From positions 2,232,001-2,296,000 of the forward strand of contig WACJ01000530.1 in the NCBI GenBank assembly GCA_008973525.1: DNA of 64,000 bases, read 5' to 3'. The notes beneath the pieces are model-generated. The model saw nothing but the letters and a program-made list of their open reading frames with translations. It did no database searches and was not told the origin of the DNA. Shown piece after piece: positions 1-9,916 of the stretch. A program made the translations under genes and the position numbers. How positions within the stretch are numbered: the first letter of the stretch is position 1; each line of letters starts with the position of its first letter. Source of the DNA: Stenopsyche tienmushanensis (lineage: Eukaryota; Arthropoda; Insecta; Trichoptera; Stenopsychidae).

Positions 1-336
1 CTAAACATGTCTTCACTTCGCCCATAGAATCCTTACTTCATTATTACTTCCTGCTCTGAAGAGTTCCGCAACCTTTTTCGCGTATTAAGAAAACACAATG
101 ATCCATAAAGAGTAAGCACGCACACGTTGCGAGCAGCGCACCATAGCGTTTTATTTACAATACCCTACTTGAATTTCTAATAGAATATTATTTATTCAAA
201 TAATATTAAACATTACATTTACGTCCTTCGCGTGCATTATGGAGACACTACGCGCATCTATGCGCAGCATAAAGCAACCACTACGCCATTAGCAGGCCAA
301 TTTTATTATATATTACACAACACACAGCCACATCTT
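1..336. other. AT-rich stretch, nothing recognised
   Basis: I see no coding exon, terminal repeat or RNA gene here. Confidence 0.4.
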
Positions 337-845
337 CTATTTAACAATTTCCATTAACAAATGGAAACAAGTATTTTGTATTTTGACAGTGCTCCAGTGT
401 GAGCATTCTGTATGAGCAGCATCTCGTACACAACTTCTTGTATCCGAGTTTTTCCGACACAATATCACCAAGGAGACTTCATCAAAAATATCAGAAAATT
501 CTTCATGAAGGTCGTCAATCGTCACATGGTGGTAATTTTGCACTTATTCTTCAATATTTTGTACGAGTTCATCAGAAATCACTGATGGTCTCCCACTTCT
601 TGCCTCGTCATGAGTATCAGTACGGCCTTCTCTGAACAATCTAGCCCATTTTCTGACATTTTGTCGACTCATCACATCACTACCAATAACTTCCACGAGC
701 TTCCGACGGATATTCGCAGCGATATTTTTCTGCAAAGTCAAAAAACGGATGACCATGTGGATCTCGCACTGATGGCGGTGGTGGCGAGAGCGCGCGACGA
801 CCTCTCCATCGGAAGAATTTACTGTGTAAAATGACCTGGCCTTAG
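337..845 (-). mobile_element. mariner transposase relic (N-terminal part)
   Basis: Read on the minus strand, the segment starts at a terminal-repeat-like sequence (about 795-845) that is also present at both ends of the MITE at 6185-6531. It then encodes the helix-turn-helix part of a mariner transposase: EIHMVIRFLTLQKNIAANI, then MSRQNVRKWARLFREG and a GRPSVISDELVQNIEE linker. The frame breaks near 543 and the downstream part (LHEEFSDIFDEVSLVILCRK) continues in another frame. No DDD catalytic core is left. This is a dead 5' fragment; the family call rests on the typical mariner wording of the N-terminal domain. Confidence 0.8.
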
Positions 846-1019
846 AACCTTCAATACTTAAATTGTGCATCATATGATGAATTGATTAAAATCATTTATT
901 TGCTATTTTCATTGCACGCGGGTTTGTTCTGCTATCGGGCCATGATGAAGCTGAGCAAATGGTATGAAAGTGTTCGAGTGCGAATAAAAATATTTCATAT
1001 TTTTAACTGTTTTCCATAT
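846..1019. other. short spacer with a small dispersed repeat
   Basis: Contains a short segment near 945-1005 (core GGTATGAAAGTGTTCG) that recurs at about 12620-12665. Nothing else is seen. Confidence 0.3.
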
Positions 1020-1212
1020 TACGATGAGATAGAGAGACATCTGACAGTGGGAAGGACGTCTTCTCGCAGTCAAGGCTATTCGATGGCTCCCACCGGTTAT
1101 ATCAGATGCAATTCGTCCGCAGCAACGCAGAAGATGTCAATGTTAAATTAACACATTGCATCTGAACAGATACGGAAGATGTCACAAGATGTTATCTGCA
1201 CAGATTAACAGC
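1020..1212 (+). repeat. family-B interspersed repeat, degenerate copy
   Basis: Divergent copy of the CpG-rich dispersed repeat better seen at 1235-1463, 4140-4376 and 7110-7330. Shared marks are the 'gaaggacgtcttctcgcag' type block, the 'taacacattgca' block and a final 'agattaacagcgc'. It has no convincing coding frame. Confidence 0.6.
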
Positions 1213-1234
1213 GCAATTGTGTGAGTACCTATTT

Positions 1235-1463
1235 ATTCCACACGAGAGAGTGAGAGATCTGGCTGCTGGAAGGACGACCTCCTGCAGCCAAGGCTAACCA
1301 ACGACTCTCTTGACTCCCACCTCCTGCGCATCACTCCCCAACCAGCAACGGTGTACGCACAAGAAGCCATCGGTCGGTATGCAAGTGCAATGTCTCCGTA
1401 GGGCCACAAGAGATGGCGCTGTTTAAATAACACATTGCACCTGAATTCTCCAATTGAAATCAT
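1235..1463 (+). repeat. family-B interspersed repeat
   Basis: About 230 bp, richer in G+C than its surroundings. It begins with a CACGAGAGAG tract, passes through a 'gaaggacgacctcctgcag' block and ends at 'taacacattgcacctgaa'. Other copies are at 1020, 4140, 6678 (inverted), 7110 and 18700 (inverted). The class is unknown. It has no tRNA-like boxes that I can see. Confidence 0.7.
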
Positions 1464-1839
1464 CGTTTATTAAGGGTTCAATGGGTTCAGGGGGCTTAAA
1501 CTAAAATTGCGCCAAGGGCCTCTCAAGTTCTAAATCCGCAAACAAACTGTTCTATACGTTTCTATGAAAAATTTTCTATGAAAGTTTTTTTTTGCGACCC
1601 ATGTTGATCTTTAAGTTTGTCCTCTCTTCTAAAATTAATATGATGTTGAATTTGTAATAACAAGCAGCCGACTCCCGGTTTCGGACCACTGCCCCAATGA
1701 ATACCCAGTGATCCAAGTATCGATAATGCAACCCAACCATGTGCATTCAAATCTTCTGATCGGGCAGAGTGACTTAATCTGATACCTACAAAATGCTGAA
1801 GCAAATCTGCACGCGGTATAATAAATGCATCCAATGATG
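1464..1839. other. unassigned stretch
   Basis: Short open frames exist on the minus strand (1562-1904), but none resembles a known family. It directly abuts the possible reverse-transcriptase remnant at 1840 and may belong to the same dead element. Confidence 0.3.
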
Positions 1840-2060
1840 CTATTACGACTCACATGTGTCATATTTGCGGATGACACACGAAAGCACTTCGAGTTGTCTG
1901 TCAATCCGGTCGTTGAGGAAGCGAAAAGTATCCTGTAGGAAGCCGCTTATTGCCTCGGCGACGATGGAATCCGGTTGTGATTCACCTGCATGGCGCTGGA
2001 ATAAACCACTCTGGATGAAGAGGACACGTGCGAAAATTCCCTCGAGCTGAAATGTCCAAG
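1840..2060 (+). mobile_element. possible LINE reverse-transcriptase remnant
   Basis: The plus strand reads TCVIFADDTRKHFELSVNP, followed by VVEEAKSIL, a stop, and EAAYCLGDDGIRL. The FADD motif followed by an 'EEA..L..A..WL..NGLRL' pattern is typical of R1/Jockey-type LINE reverse transcriptases. In-frame stops show it is dead. The match is short, so confidence is low. Confidence 0.4.
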
Positions 2061-2293
2061 TATGTGGGTGTCCCTAAAATAATTGCGCATCTTATTTGCA
2101 TCATCTCCGGCTATTATTATGAATTATGTCTAAGCGCCACATTTTCGAATATTATTTTGAGATGCATTCGTAATATCAATGCACTGTGGGAGTGCATTTG
2201 GGATATTCAGCATCAAGTTGAACTTATCCTAGAGAAAATTAAATATGATGCATTTTATAATTATGAACTTTTGCGAATTGACTGTTATTTTTG

Positions 2294-2383
2294 ATGCCAT
2301 AATATCTGATGGCACAACATGTGTGCCATATCCGAAATAAAGGGTTCACATCTTTGAACCATGACACAGACCCTGTGTCATGG
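2294..2383. repeat. run of short perfect hairpins
   Basis: Consecutive inverted repeats: TGCCA/TGGCA (2294-2313), TGGCACA/TGTGCCA (2310-2328), GGTTCA/TGAACC (2343-2360) and an 11-bp stem CCATGACACAG with its complement around a 3-base loop (2359-2383). The stems differ in sequence, so this is not a tandem repeat. The function is unknown. Confidence 0.75.
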
Positions 2384-2978
2384 GTTTCCATCAACTATTA
2401 CACATCAACTATATATTTTTGATGTTCTTAAAAAACGTTTCTGAATCATCACAATATCAAATCATCCGTCTATCTATCTTCTAAATTGTGGGTATAGAAT
2501 TTTCTTATTAATATGAACCACTTACCAGGCACTGACTACCCTTCAGAATGACTGTCTTAGACCTACACTCGGTCTTAAATATTCAATTGGAATTGATTTA
2601 TACGATTTGGCCAACAAGTTCTTCGGATAACATCCAAACATTGCGATTGTTAGCATTGCAGGTTTTAACAGCGGCACAAAATAATTGCAATTTAAAAATA
2701 AACACTACCTGCGATGCATCCAGAGGACACGCGAGCAAGATAGTGGCAACAAAGTAGTTTTATCGAGTAATTAGCAGAGTCCAGGTAATACAATGCGGTC
2801 GTGAGCAAGTGGATTGCATCGCTCTGTGTGCTCGTCTTCAGCACCAGTCGAAGTGTGAAGATGTACCAGATCGTGGTCTTGTGAAGAAGCCCTTAGGTGT
2901 ATGGAGCAATCAACAGGGGCGGGGGCGATGGGCCCCCATAAACAACCGCTTTGACGGCGCGTGTCACTCCCCCCGGAC
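2384..2978. other. unassigned stretch
   Basis: Open frames of 69 and 107 codons run along the plus strand (2548-2757 and 2809-3132), but they show no family motif and no splice context. The segment from 2900 is comparatively GC-rich. I could not identify it. Confidence 0.3.
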
Positions 2979-3251
2979 TCAACCTGTTATTACGACCGAC
3001 GCGTCCATCATAACTCTACGGATCTTCGATTTTTTTTCAGCGAAATTGACCAGCACACATTCGATGACGAATATCGATAAGCGTCCTCGATTCGTCTGTG
3101 GGAATGGACCTTGCTTTAAATACCATTGTTGAATGGTACGCCGACGCAAAAGAAATGAAGCGTTGACGTCTGTATGCTTTCGAAGATGTGCACTGATGAC
3201 CCTGTGGCGATTTTGCATAAAATTACGACTGCAAATTAAAGCTTGTTCCAT
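2979..3251 (-). pseudogene. possible mariner-like transposase N-terminus
   Basis: The minus-strand frame reads MEQALICSRNFMQNRHRV, then ISAHLRKHTDVNASFLLRRR and TIQQWYLKQG. This fits the pattern of the N-terminal HTH region of insect mariner-like transposases (R.FC...F.....V...R.FR.HF.......P....I..W). Only one domain is seen and the downstream part does not match. It may be an unrelated chance frame. Confidence 0.3.
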
Positions 3252-3383
3252 ATTTATGATTTAAAACTTGAATCCAAACAATTGTCGGACGTATAACATT
3301 ACACAGCGACTAAATACGGGGACAACTCATATATTGGGGACCCGAAAGTACTCAAGTAGTAAACATTATAAAATATTTTTGTA

Positions 3384-3775
3384 CAGGGTGCGGCAGGGAA
3401 ACTTCCTTTTTTAAAACGTGAGCCCTGAAATAACAATTAAGCTGAGAAGAGTAAGGTGGTAGCTCATTCGAAAGAGCGGGATCTAACCTTTTTGGTTATG
3501 TATGTTTAATAACGATTTCCCAGGCGAACATTGGAGAGGGATAAAGAAATGTATGTGAAGATGTCTACTTTTAGCAGGATAGTTGTGTGATTTGTGGGGC
3601 TATCTGAAATCTCAAGTTTACATCGACCGTCCAAAGACCCTGGCTCAACTGAAAAACAATATTCAAGCTGCTATCAACAACATACAAGAGTGGAGAGAAA
3701 CTTTAAAACTCGACTATCTCAATGAATTGACCAAAATGGAGACCACCTTGAAGACATAATTCGTATATAAATAAT
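3384..3775 (+). mobile_element. mariner-like element, internally deleted
   Basis: The left end CAGGGTGCGGCAGGGAAACT follows a TA dinucleotide, as expected for a mariner-type insertion. At 3615-3758 the plus strand encodes the C-terminal tail YIDRPKTLAQLKNNIQAAIN followed by a stop at 3758-3760, a pattern usual at the end of such transposases. The DDE core is missing, so this is a deletion derivative. Related ends occur at 46316 and 47505. Confidence 0.65.
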
Positions 3776-4139
3776 TGTATGTATGTTTGTGTTGTATACA
3801 TTCCTATACCATCCATACAATTACAATGAAACTTTTGTGAGTTATTGAGTGTGTATCCAAGAAGGTTTTTAAATTAGCACAACCATTGTTTGTGTGCGGA
3901 ATTTGTTTTGCGAGAAGTTTAGCTGATACTCCATGGCAATGGCGCTTATTGGTCTAGTGAAATGAAGTGGACGCGCCTAATTGCCGTTTAAACTCTGCTT
4001 ACGGGAGAGAGAGAGACAGTCTGTTTTCAAAGCGAGAGCGAGCGCGCGCATGCTTTTGGATCCTAGCCCTTCAACCCGCGCCATACGTTGCATGAAGCAT
4101 GTGGCATTGCAATGCGTGCCGGGTACTAGCTACTAACTT
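3776..4139. other. unassigned spacer
   Basis: It has a purine-rich GAGAGAGAGA tract near 4005-4020 and no gene or element that I recognise. Confidence 0.3.
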
Positions 4140-4376
4140 TTTATTCAGCACGAGAGAGAGAGAGAGAGAGAGATATCTGGCTGTGAGAAGGACATCCTCC
4201 CGCACCCAACCGATACCGGTGCACGCACAAGAAGCGCTCCGTCGGTAATTGCAGATGCAATATCCGTACAGTACCACAGAAGATGACACTGTTAAAATAG
4301 CACATTGCACCTAAAGAGAGGCAGAAGATGTCGCTGTTAATCTGGCGAATTAAATCAGTTTAACAGCGTTATTGCA
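4140..4376 (+). repeat. family-B interspersed repeat with terminal hairpin
   Basis: Begins with a (GA)n tract after CACGAGAG and carries the family's conserved blocks. It ends in an inverted repeat, CGCTGTTAA ... TTAACAGCG, around an 18-base loop (4332-4367). The same terminal hairpin is seen at 6678 and, without its loop, at 18703. Confidence 0.7.
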
Positions 4377-4550
4377 TGTTGATGGTAAATCGTCCACGCT
4401 ACATAGTAATAAATAAAAGCTTAAATGTCTCTCTGTAACATAAAAAAAAGTTAAACAGATATCTCCTATATTGTTCCTGTTATTAATTTTTAAAATAATG
4501 TAGTGTAATGTGGAAGGAAAACCTGGGCAAATTGCAAGTCAATTTATCAT

Positions 4551-4772
4551 AGCAGCGGTCCGAAAGGCGTCAGGCAACAGTTACCGCCATATATACGTTA
4601 GGTCGGGTACTTTTGGGACTTTCTTTATATATTATTTTAAAACATACATTAAAATTTCATATATTGCAATATCAGTCAACATTAAAAAATTAATTGGATT
4701 TCCAGGGGGGGAGGGAATAAGTTAGATACGTGCCACGGGCGCTTCATGCCCTAGTTACGGCTCTACCTGTAG
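4551..4772 (+). mobile_element. hAT family-A element, right part only
   Basis: Matches the right part of the hAT element at 9102-9908: 'agcggtccgaaa', the 'aggtcgggtacttttggga' block, a G-run, and the end 'ccctagttacggctct'. The left terminal repeat is absent. Confidence 0.65.
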
Positions 4773-4794
4773 CACTTGCCTCATTTCGGCCTCT

Positions 4795-4885
4795 ATTACC
4801 GAGCTAATGAAATCATAAACGTGTTCCGTCGTTCATCGTAGCCGACTTGTGGGTCGGGACCATTGTTACGGATTGCGCCGCGATC
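4795..4885 (-). repeat. dispersed CpG-rich repeat (pair with 40135-40210)
   Basis: The reverse complement matches 40135-40210 over about 75 bp, including GATGAACGACGGAACAC and GGTCCCGAC. There are only two copies in the window. The class is unknown. Confidence 0.6.
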
Positions 4886-4929
4886 AATCTCGCAATCTAT
4901 CATGTCTTCACCATTTCTCATCACCAGTT

Positions 4930-5060
4930 ACAATGTTATTCAAAAAGGGACTATTTTTGTGTTGTTAAGAAGGTATAGGCATGCGGTATCCATCCTACCT
5001 CATAACACCCATCCTATTCGTTTTGCCGATGAGTTTTAAATGGTCTTTGATCAAAATTCG
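4930..5060 (+). repeat. family-E dispersed repeat
   Basis: Contains 'acacccatcctattcgtttt' and 'gccgatgagttttaaatg'. Related copies are at about 14165-14250 (+) and 42985-43100 (-). It is non-coding and unclassified. Confidence 0.6.
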
Positions 5061-6184
5061 TTCTCAGTTCATCTCTCAATCTTCTATTGTCACTTTATTT
5101 GCACACAAACTGTGCTCAAACGTATGATCTCAAAATGTTCGAATACTTTCGGGTCCTCCTAATATTTACCCAAGATCAATCGAATTAATTCTGAGAATAT
5201 TTGAATATTTCTGACATTGGATACAAGTGCACAGTAACAAGTCTTCAATTCGATTTTCGCAATAATAGACAACAACACCCACGCAGCACCCAATGAAACG
5301 ATGACTGATTATCTCTCCGTGTCACTTTTTATTGTATCCCATTCCAGAGGATATCAATTATTATTATGTAAAAAACGTCTGCATTTCAGCTCAATATATC
5401 ATCAGGAGCATAGGATTACACAATGTCTATGTGGGTCGATCTAAATTATCATCTGGATTCTTCACAGATGCAATAAAATATATGAAATGAGGACATTGCG
5501 TTTGGAGGACGCGTGGGCCGATTAATATCGGTTGTTGTCTCTCTATTTGGACATGATGAGGTGATTAATTGAAAATTATGAAGAAGTCATGGGCTATCGT
5601 GATTGACGTCGGGCTATTTAATGAATGTTATATATCAAAAATGTTCAAACAATCAATATCCACGATAAGAGATCGTTCAATGTGCGATAAAATCCTTTTT
5701 AATGTGGTTTATTTTATGACCCATGCTCATAATTATATATCCGTTGTTGTGTCTTCTTGACGATCTGGTCTTGCTATTTTCAGAATCATCATGACGACAG
5801 TCTATTGCAAAGTTCAATATGCTTCAGGACCTTTTATTTACGATTGTGCAATGTAATTAAATTCGATATGATGATTCCGTGGTGTACGAAATGCACAGGT
5901 TGAATTATATTAAGCATATTGAAACAATGAGTCTATGAGACATGTTTTGAAATGATCGTCATCATTTATAGGAAATTATGCAGACGTTTGTGAATTCATT
6001 TCAAAACGACATCATCAATGACTATATTCGATCGTTATGAAAAATCACAGTCATCAATCCATCAAGCGTTTTTTATTACAATGACTCAATGGATATTTTA
6101 TACAATATTTATTAATTTCATACAATGCAAATTTGATTTTTTAGCACGCCTTATTAATGTATTTGCAAATGTTTGAAATTTTCC
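5061..6184. other. AT-rich stretch, nothing recognised
   Basis: About 1.1 kb of AT-rich sequence. The longest frame (5569-5760, 63 codons) has no family features. I see no splice-flanked exon, terminal repeat or RNA gene. Confidence 0.4.
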
Positions 6185-6531
6185 ACGTGTTTGTCGGCCA
6201 TTTTGTTTAGTCACAGTAAATTCTTTCGATGGAAAGGTCGTCGCGCGCTTCCACTATCTCCCATCCATGCGAGATCCGCGCGGTTATCCGTTTTTGACTT
6301 TGCAGAACAATATCGCTGCAAATATCCATTGGAAACTCGTGGAAGCTAATGGTAGTGATGTGATGAGTCGACAATATGTTACAAAATATGGCTATGGACT
6401 CTATCGTGACAGGGGATGAGATGTGAGTCATGTTAATCCAGAAGACAATCCAAATTATGGTGGGAGCGTGCGACGACCTCTGCATCGGGAGAATTTACTG
6501 TGACTAAACAAAATGGCCGACACACACACGG
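6185..6531. mobile_element. mariner-derived MITE with long terminal inverted repeats
   Basis: The two ends are inverted copies of each other over about 60 bp (6194-6252 against 6461-6519), with only a few mismatches. The inner part still carries a fragment of transposase DNA: FLTLQNNIAANIHWKLVEA and GSDVMSRQYV, read on the plus strand. This is the same N-terminal region as the mariner relic at 337-845, which shares the same terminal sequence. It is a non-autonomous deletion derivative of that mariner family. Confidence 0.8.
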
Positions 6532-6677
6532 ACCATATAAACTAACAGTTAAGATCATCATCATTTGTGAAGTATCCTATGAATTTCCATTAAATATAAA
6601 CAATTTTCGATCCTAAATAAATATTGTGACCTTACTTTCTGGATGATCTTATTTCTATATTATTTTTCCCATGCAAC
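6532..6677. other. spacer
   Basis: AT-rich, nothing seen. Confidence 0.3.
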
Positions 6678-6850
6678 TGCTGTTAATCTGAGCAGATTTA
6701 ATTCGCTAGATTAACAGCGTCATCTTCCGTCTCTCTTTAGGCGCAATGTGTTATTTTAACGGCGCCATCTTCTGTGGGGGAGTAGTTGAGAGAAGTCGTT
6801 GCTTAGCCTTGGCTGCGGGAGAACATCCTTCCCGCAGTCCATCCCCATCC
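6678..6850 (-). repeat. family-B interspersed repeat, inverted and truncated
   Basis: Reverse-oriented copy. Its terminal hairpin (CTGTTAATCT ... AGATTAACAG) lies at 6680-6718, followed by the family's 'ctctctttaggcgcaatgtg' type block. It is truncated after the 'gcgggagaacatccttcccg' block. Confidence 0.65.
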
Positions 6851-7109
6851 ATCCGTCCTTACTTAATTTTTTCAATATTTTTATTATTAACAACTAACTT
6901 TCATCATTTCTGCACGTTTTTGGCTTTATATGGGTATGCGTTATCATGCCTATAATAAACTGAGCATTATTCATTATGTTCATCCTGATTTAGGAGCAAC
7001 CTATAATTTTATGTCGCCCCATTGGTGTTTGTGGACTTAGGGGCTAAGATTTGCGATACAAAAAATAAAAATACTAATAGAAAGACTCTTTTCTCTAAAT
7101 GATTATTTA
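6851..7109. other. spacer between two inverted family-B copies
   Basis: No gene seen. The two flanking family-B copies face each other. Confidence 0.3.
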
Positions 7110-7335
7110 TCCCACACGAGAGATAGAGAGCTGGCTGCAGGAGGGACGACCTCCCGCAGCCAAGGCCAATCGACGACTCTCCCGATTCCCGTCTCCTGCA
7201 CGTCACTACCCAGCCGGCAACGGTGCATGCGCAAAAAGCGATCCGTCGGAATGCAGGTGCAATGTCTCCATAGGGCCACAAGAGATGGCGCTGTTAAACT
7301 AACACATTGCACCTGAAGAGGGATGGAAGATGTCG
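7110..7335 (+). repeat. family-B interspersed repeat
   Basis: Well preserved copy: CACGAGAGA start, 'gagggacgacctcccgcag', 'ccacaagagatggcgctgtt' and 'acacattgcacctgaagag'. It is followed by a T-run at 7338. Confidence 0.7.
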
Positions 7336-8224
7336 TTTTTTTTTTACGGTGCTATGTGCTTAAAAACGCATGACATGATGGACATTCTGTACGAACGATT
7401 CAACGCCTCTAAACTTCTTCCTTTGGGGCTTTTTTAAAACGCAGGTTTATGCGTATAAACTGCAAACAATACGAAAATAGAACCTCATGAATTTCATAGA
7501 TTTTTTATAAAAGTCCTTTGTCATCCCTGTATATTGAAAACCGTCTCTCTTAGCATTTGAGGATAACATTCGTTATGGGTTCGGCAGTGTTTGATTTGTG
7601 CTTTGTAAACATCACGTCGGTGGGAGGTGCTGCAGGACGGACCTCCGTTAGAGTCTTCGGTGCCTTTGCGTCACGACCTCGTAATGAATAGTCCCAGAGC
7701 AAGAATGACATCCTATGACAGTCCATGCACCAGGAAACTACATTCTCCACGCGAACCTGTCAATGCTCGTAGAAAGAAAACGCTGAGTTATGGCCGCCGC
7801 TGGACATCCCATAACTTAGCATTTATTCCGAAGCAAATCCTGTTCTAGATCTTCATTATGACAATGATACTCCTTTGGCGCATTGTCCCGATCCGGCCGG
7901 ATGGCGCAACGAAAATTCTGCAAAATTAGGGGGTACTGTTACTCCGTTTTTCTCGTTTATTCGAGTCGTAAACAAAGTTGCGGCGAGTGGCATCGTGCCT
8001 GCAACAATTGAACAGTGGCGCAACTCACCCCTGTCGTGGTATTTTGCTTTAAGCAACTGCGCCACCGATATTTTTTGCAAGGCTCCCTATCCAAAAAGAA
8101 AGATACCTAAACTCCCATAATACCTATAATACCAACCGACCACATTAACACCTTAACAAGAGCGTATTTGCTCTAAAACTATTAAAATTTAATTGTTATT
8201 GATCAAAGTCTTGATGCACTATTT
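7336..8224. other. unassigned stretch with GC-richer open frames
   Basis: 7560-7850 and 7856-8120 are richer in G+C and are open on both strands. The plus-strand frame 7875-8120 reads PDPAGWRNENSAKLGG and later SNCATDIFCKAPYPK. I do not recognise it. No consensus splice sites bracket it and the frames do not join. It could be a transposon fragment or a decayed exon. Confidence 0.3.
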
Positions 8225-8545
8225 ATTATGTTATTTATCGTCCACACAAATCCACTTTTATCTCAGGATCGCGCAACGTGAATCAAGATTGTTTATCAAT
8301 AAATGAACCTTAACACTGTTGATATTGTTGAGCTACATAATAGCGTTTCAAATGGAATCACTTTTAGATAATAATTTATTAGAAATAGAAGCAAGGCATT
8401 GAAAATTAAGCGCTATGAATCGCAACATTTGGACGTGTAGGGGTTCCTTTACAGCACGACCATCGATGTACGAGTGAATGATGATACGTAAGACATTCGT
8501 CTCTGTCTCCGATTCACTAATATCCGCATTAAATATGCGATTTTT
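8225..8545 (+). repeat. family-C dispersed repeat
   Basis: Marked by 'tatcgtccacacaaatccac', 'aaatgaaccttaacactgtt' and a distal 'tctctgtctccgattcacta'. Other copies are at 19150-19400, 22690-22950 and 36545-36650 (5' part only). It is non-coding and unclassified. Confidence 0.65.
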
Positions 8546-8599
8546 TTTATTAATCGAGTACGAAATTTTTAATTGTGTTTTAAGCGTCACTTGGGTTTT

Positions 8600-8815
8600 C
8601 TAATAATTTTCCAAAGAACCTTTTCCTGTCAAGCAATTATATAAATATTGAAGAGACCCTAGTCCTTCAATGGTCTGTATATATGAATCAGATCCGTGCC
8701 AAACAACAGCAGAATTACCGATACTGGAAACAGCAGCATTTAAAACAGTGGTAATCGACCTGGTCACTACCGCCCACCAGTGGGCATTCAAGCTTTTATG
8801 GTGAGCAGTAGACAT
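8600..8815 (-). mobile_element. CR1/Jockey-like LINE reverse-transcriptase tail
   Basis: The minus strand reads LNAAVSSIGNSAVVWHGS, then SYIQTIEGL and YLYNCLTGKG. This fits the region after the reverse-transcriptase core of CR1/Jockey-like LINEs (L.Y.SVVW.P.....I..IE..Q..FLR). It is only about 70 codons and clearly truncated. Confidence 0.5.
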
Positions 8816-9282
8816 TTTATCATGTTGAAGATTCAGTAGACCCCTTAACGAACTTTAATTGGATATGAAATCCAATGAAAAAAAATAAAAAAATGTCAAC
8901 CTCATATTTTGTATGGATGCCCAACTTTCTATAGCGCTTTTTCTTTTATTAAAACATGGTCTCTATCTCGGCGCTATAGAAAGATTGACTGTATCTTTTC
9001 AAATGATACAAGCACAATTTATTGAACAACGAACAAGAGAAGGTGTTGCTGGAAATGCTGTTACTGCAAATGCTAATAATACAAATATACATGCTCCTGT
9101 ACAGGGCCGTAACTAGGGCGTAGCAAAACAGGCGCCCGCCATGGGCGCAACTGGGCTTGGGGGACTAAACGTAAAATACCGACCCGATCGAGAGTTGCAC
9201 GTGGTTTTTATTTTATTCAACAATTCTAATTTACATGAACCAACACTGATTAACTCTGTCCGTTTTTATAACATATGCTAAG

Positions 9283-9317
9283 TTATCTTATCTTATCTTA
9301 TCTTATCTTATCTTATC
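9283..9317 (+). repeat. (TTATC)7 microsatellite
   Basis: Seven perfect TTATC units inside the hAT element. Other copies of the element have no such expansion, so it arose in this copy. Confidence 0.95.
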
Positions 9318-9610
9318 AGCGGTCCGAAAAGCGGACCGATTGAGCATACAAATCTTATGGCCACTCCGTCCTCTTTTGGCGACATTTTCTATGATCTGTG
9401 CGATTGCGGAAGCAACGTAGCATCTAGACACTTTCAATCATAGTATTTTTTTTCAACAGTAACCGCCACATTAGGTCGGGTACTTTTGGGACAATCTTTG
9501 TATATTATTATAAAACATACATTATAATAGTATTTAACATATTGCATTTATAATAGTATTAATTAACTCTATAAAATAAATTTGATTTCTAGGGGGGGGT
9601 AAAGTTAGAT

Positions 9611-9858
9611 ACTTTTTTTTTCTTCCTGTGGGCGAGGGATCTTCACAAGACACCCAGAGAATCTGGGTAGTGTGGGATTCACGATTATTGGTCGTGCCTA
9701 CCCACTAAACCCCCCCCCTTGTCCTTCTCTGTCCCCCTGGTATTGTTTTCCACATTGCTTCAGGACAACAGGTAGTCTGGCCTGGTGATTGGCCCTATTC
9801 TATTGTTGGAGAGTCTGTTACGCTTTGCGTCTCTCTCTTTCACTGCCCTCTTTGGCGC
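9611..9858 (-). mobile_element. 5'-truncated R1/Jockey-like LINE 3' end, nested in the hAT element
   Basis: On the minus strand it ends in a poly(A) run (T-run at about 9612-9620). It reads AMWKTIPGGQRRTRGG near its start, matching AIWKTIPGGQRRTREG in the copy at 46530-46860. The insertion is bounded by a duplicated AAAGTTAGAT (near 9602 and again near 9860), a target-site duplication cut into the hAT sequence. It was therefore inserted after the hAT element. Confidence 0.8.
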
Positions 9859-9916
9859 TCAAAGTTAGATTCTTGCCACGGGTGCTTCATACCCTAGTTA
9901 TGTCTCTGCTCTTGTA

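Larger units (their letters stand above)
9102..9908 (+). mobile_element. non-autonomous hAT element (family A) with 8-bp target duplication
   Basis: The ends are inverted repeats: CAGGGCCGTAACTAGGG on the left and the complement of CAGAGACATAACTAGGG on the right. The flanking 8-mers CTCCTGTA (9094-9101) and CTCTTGTA (9909-9916) differ at one base, as expected for an aged hAT target duplication. The interior holds the coding tail of a LINE (9318-9440, matching 37110-37230, which reads SGSKSGPMEHTNLMATLSSF), a (TTATC)7 run and a nested LINE insertion. There is no transposase. Related copies are at 4551, 26460, 30531, 32787, 36890, 39473, 40563 and 43184. Confidence 0.85.

Noticed and set aside
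9283..9317. CRISPR-like or regulatory array
   Set aside because: Simple (TTATC)7 microsatellite with no spacers, in an animal genome.
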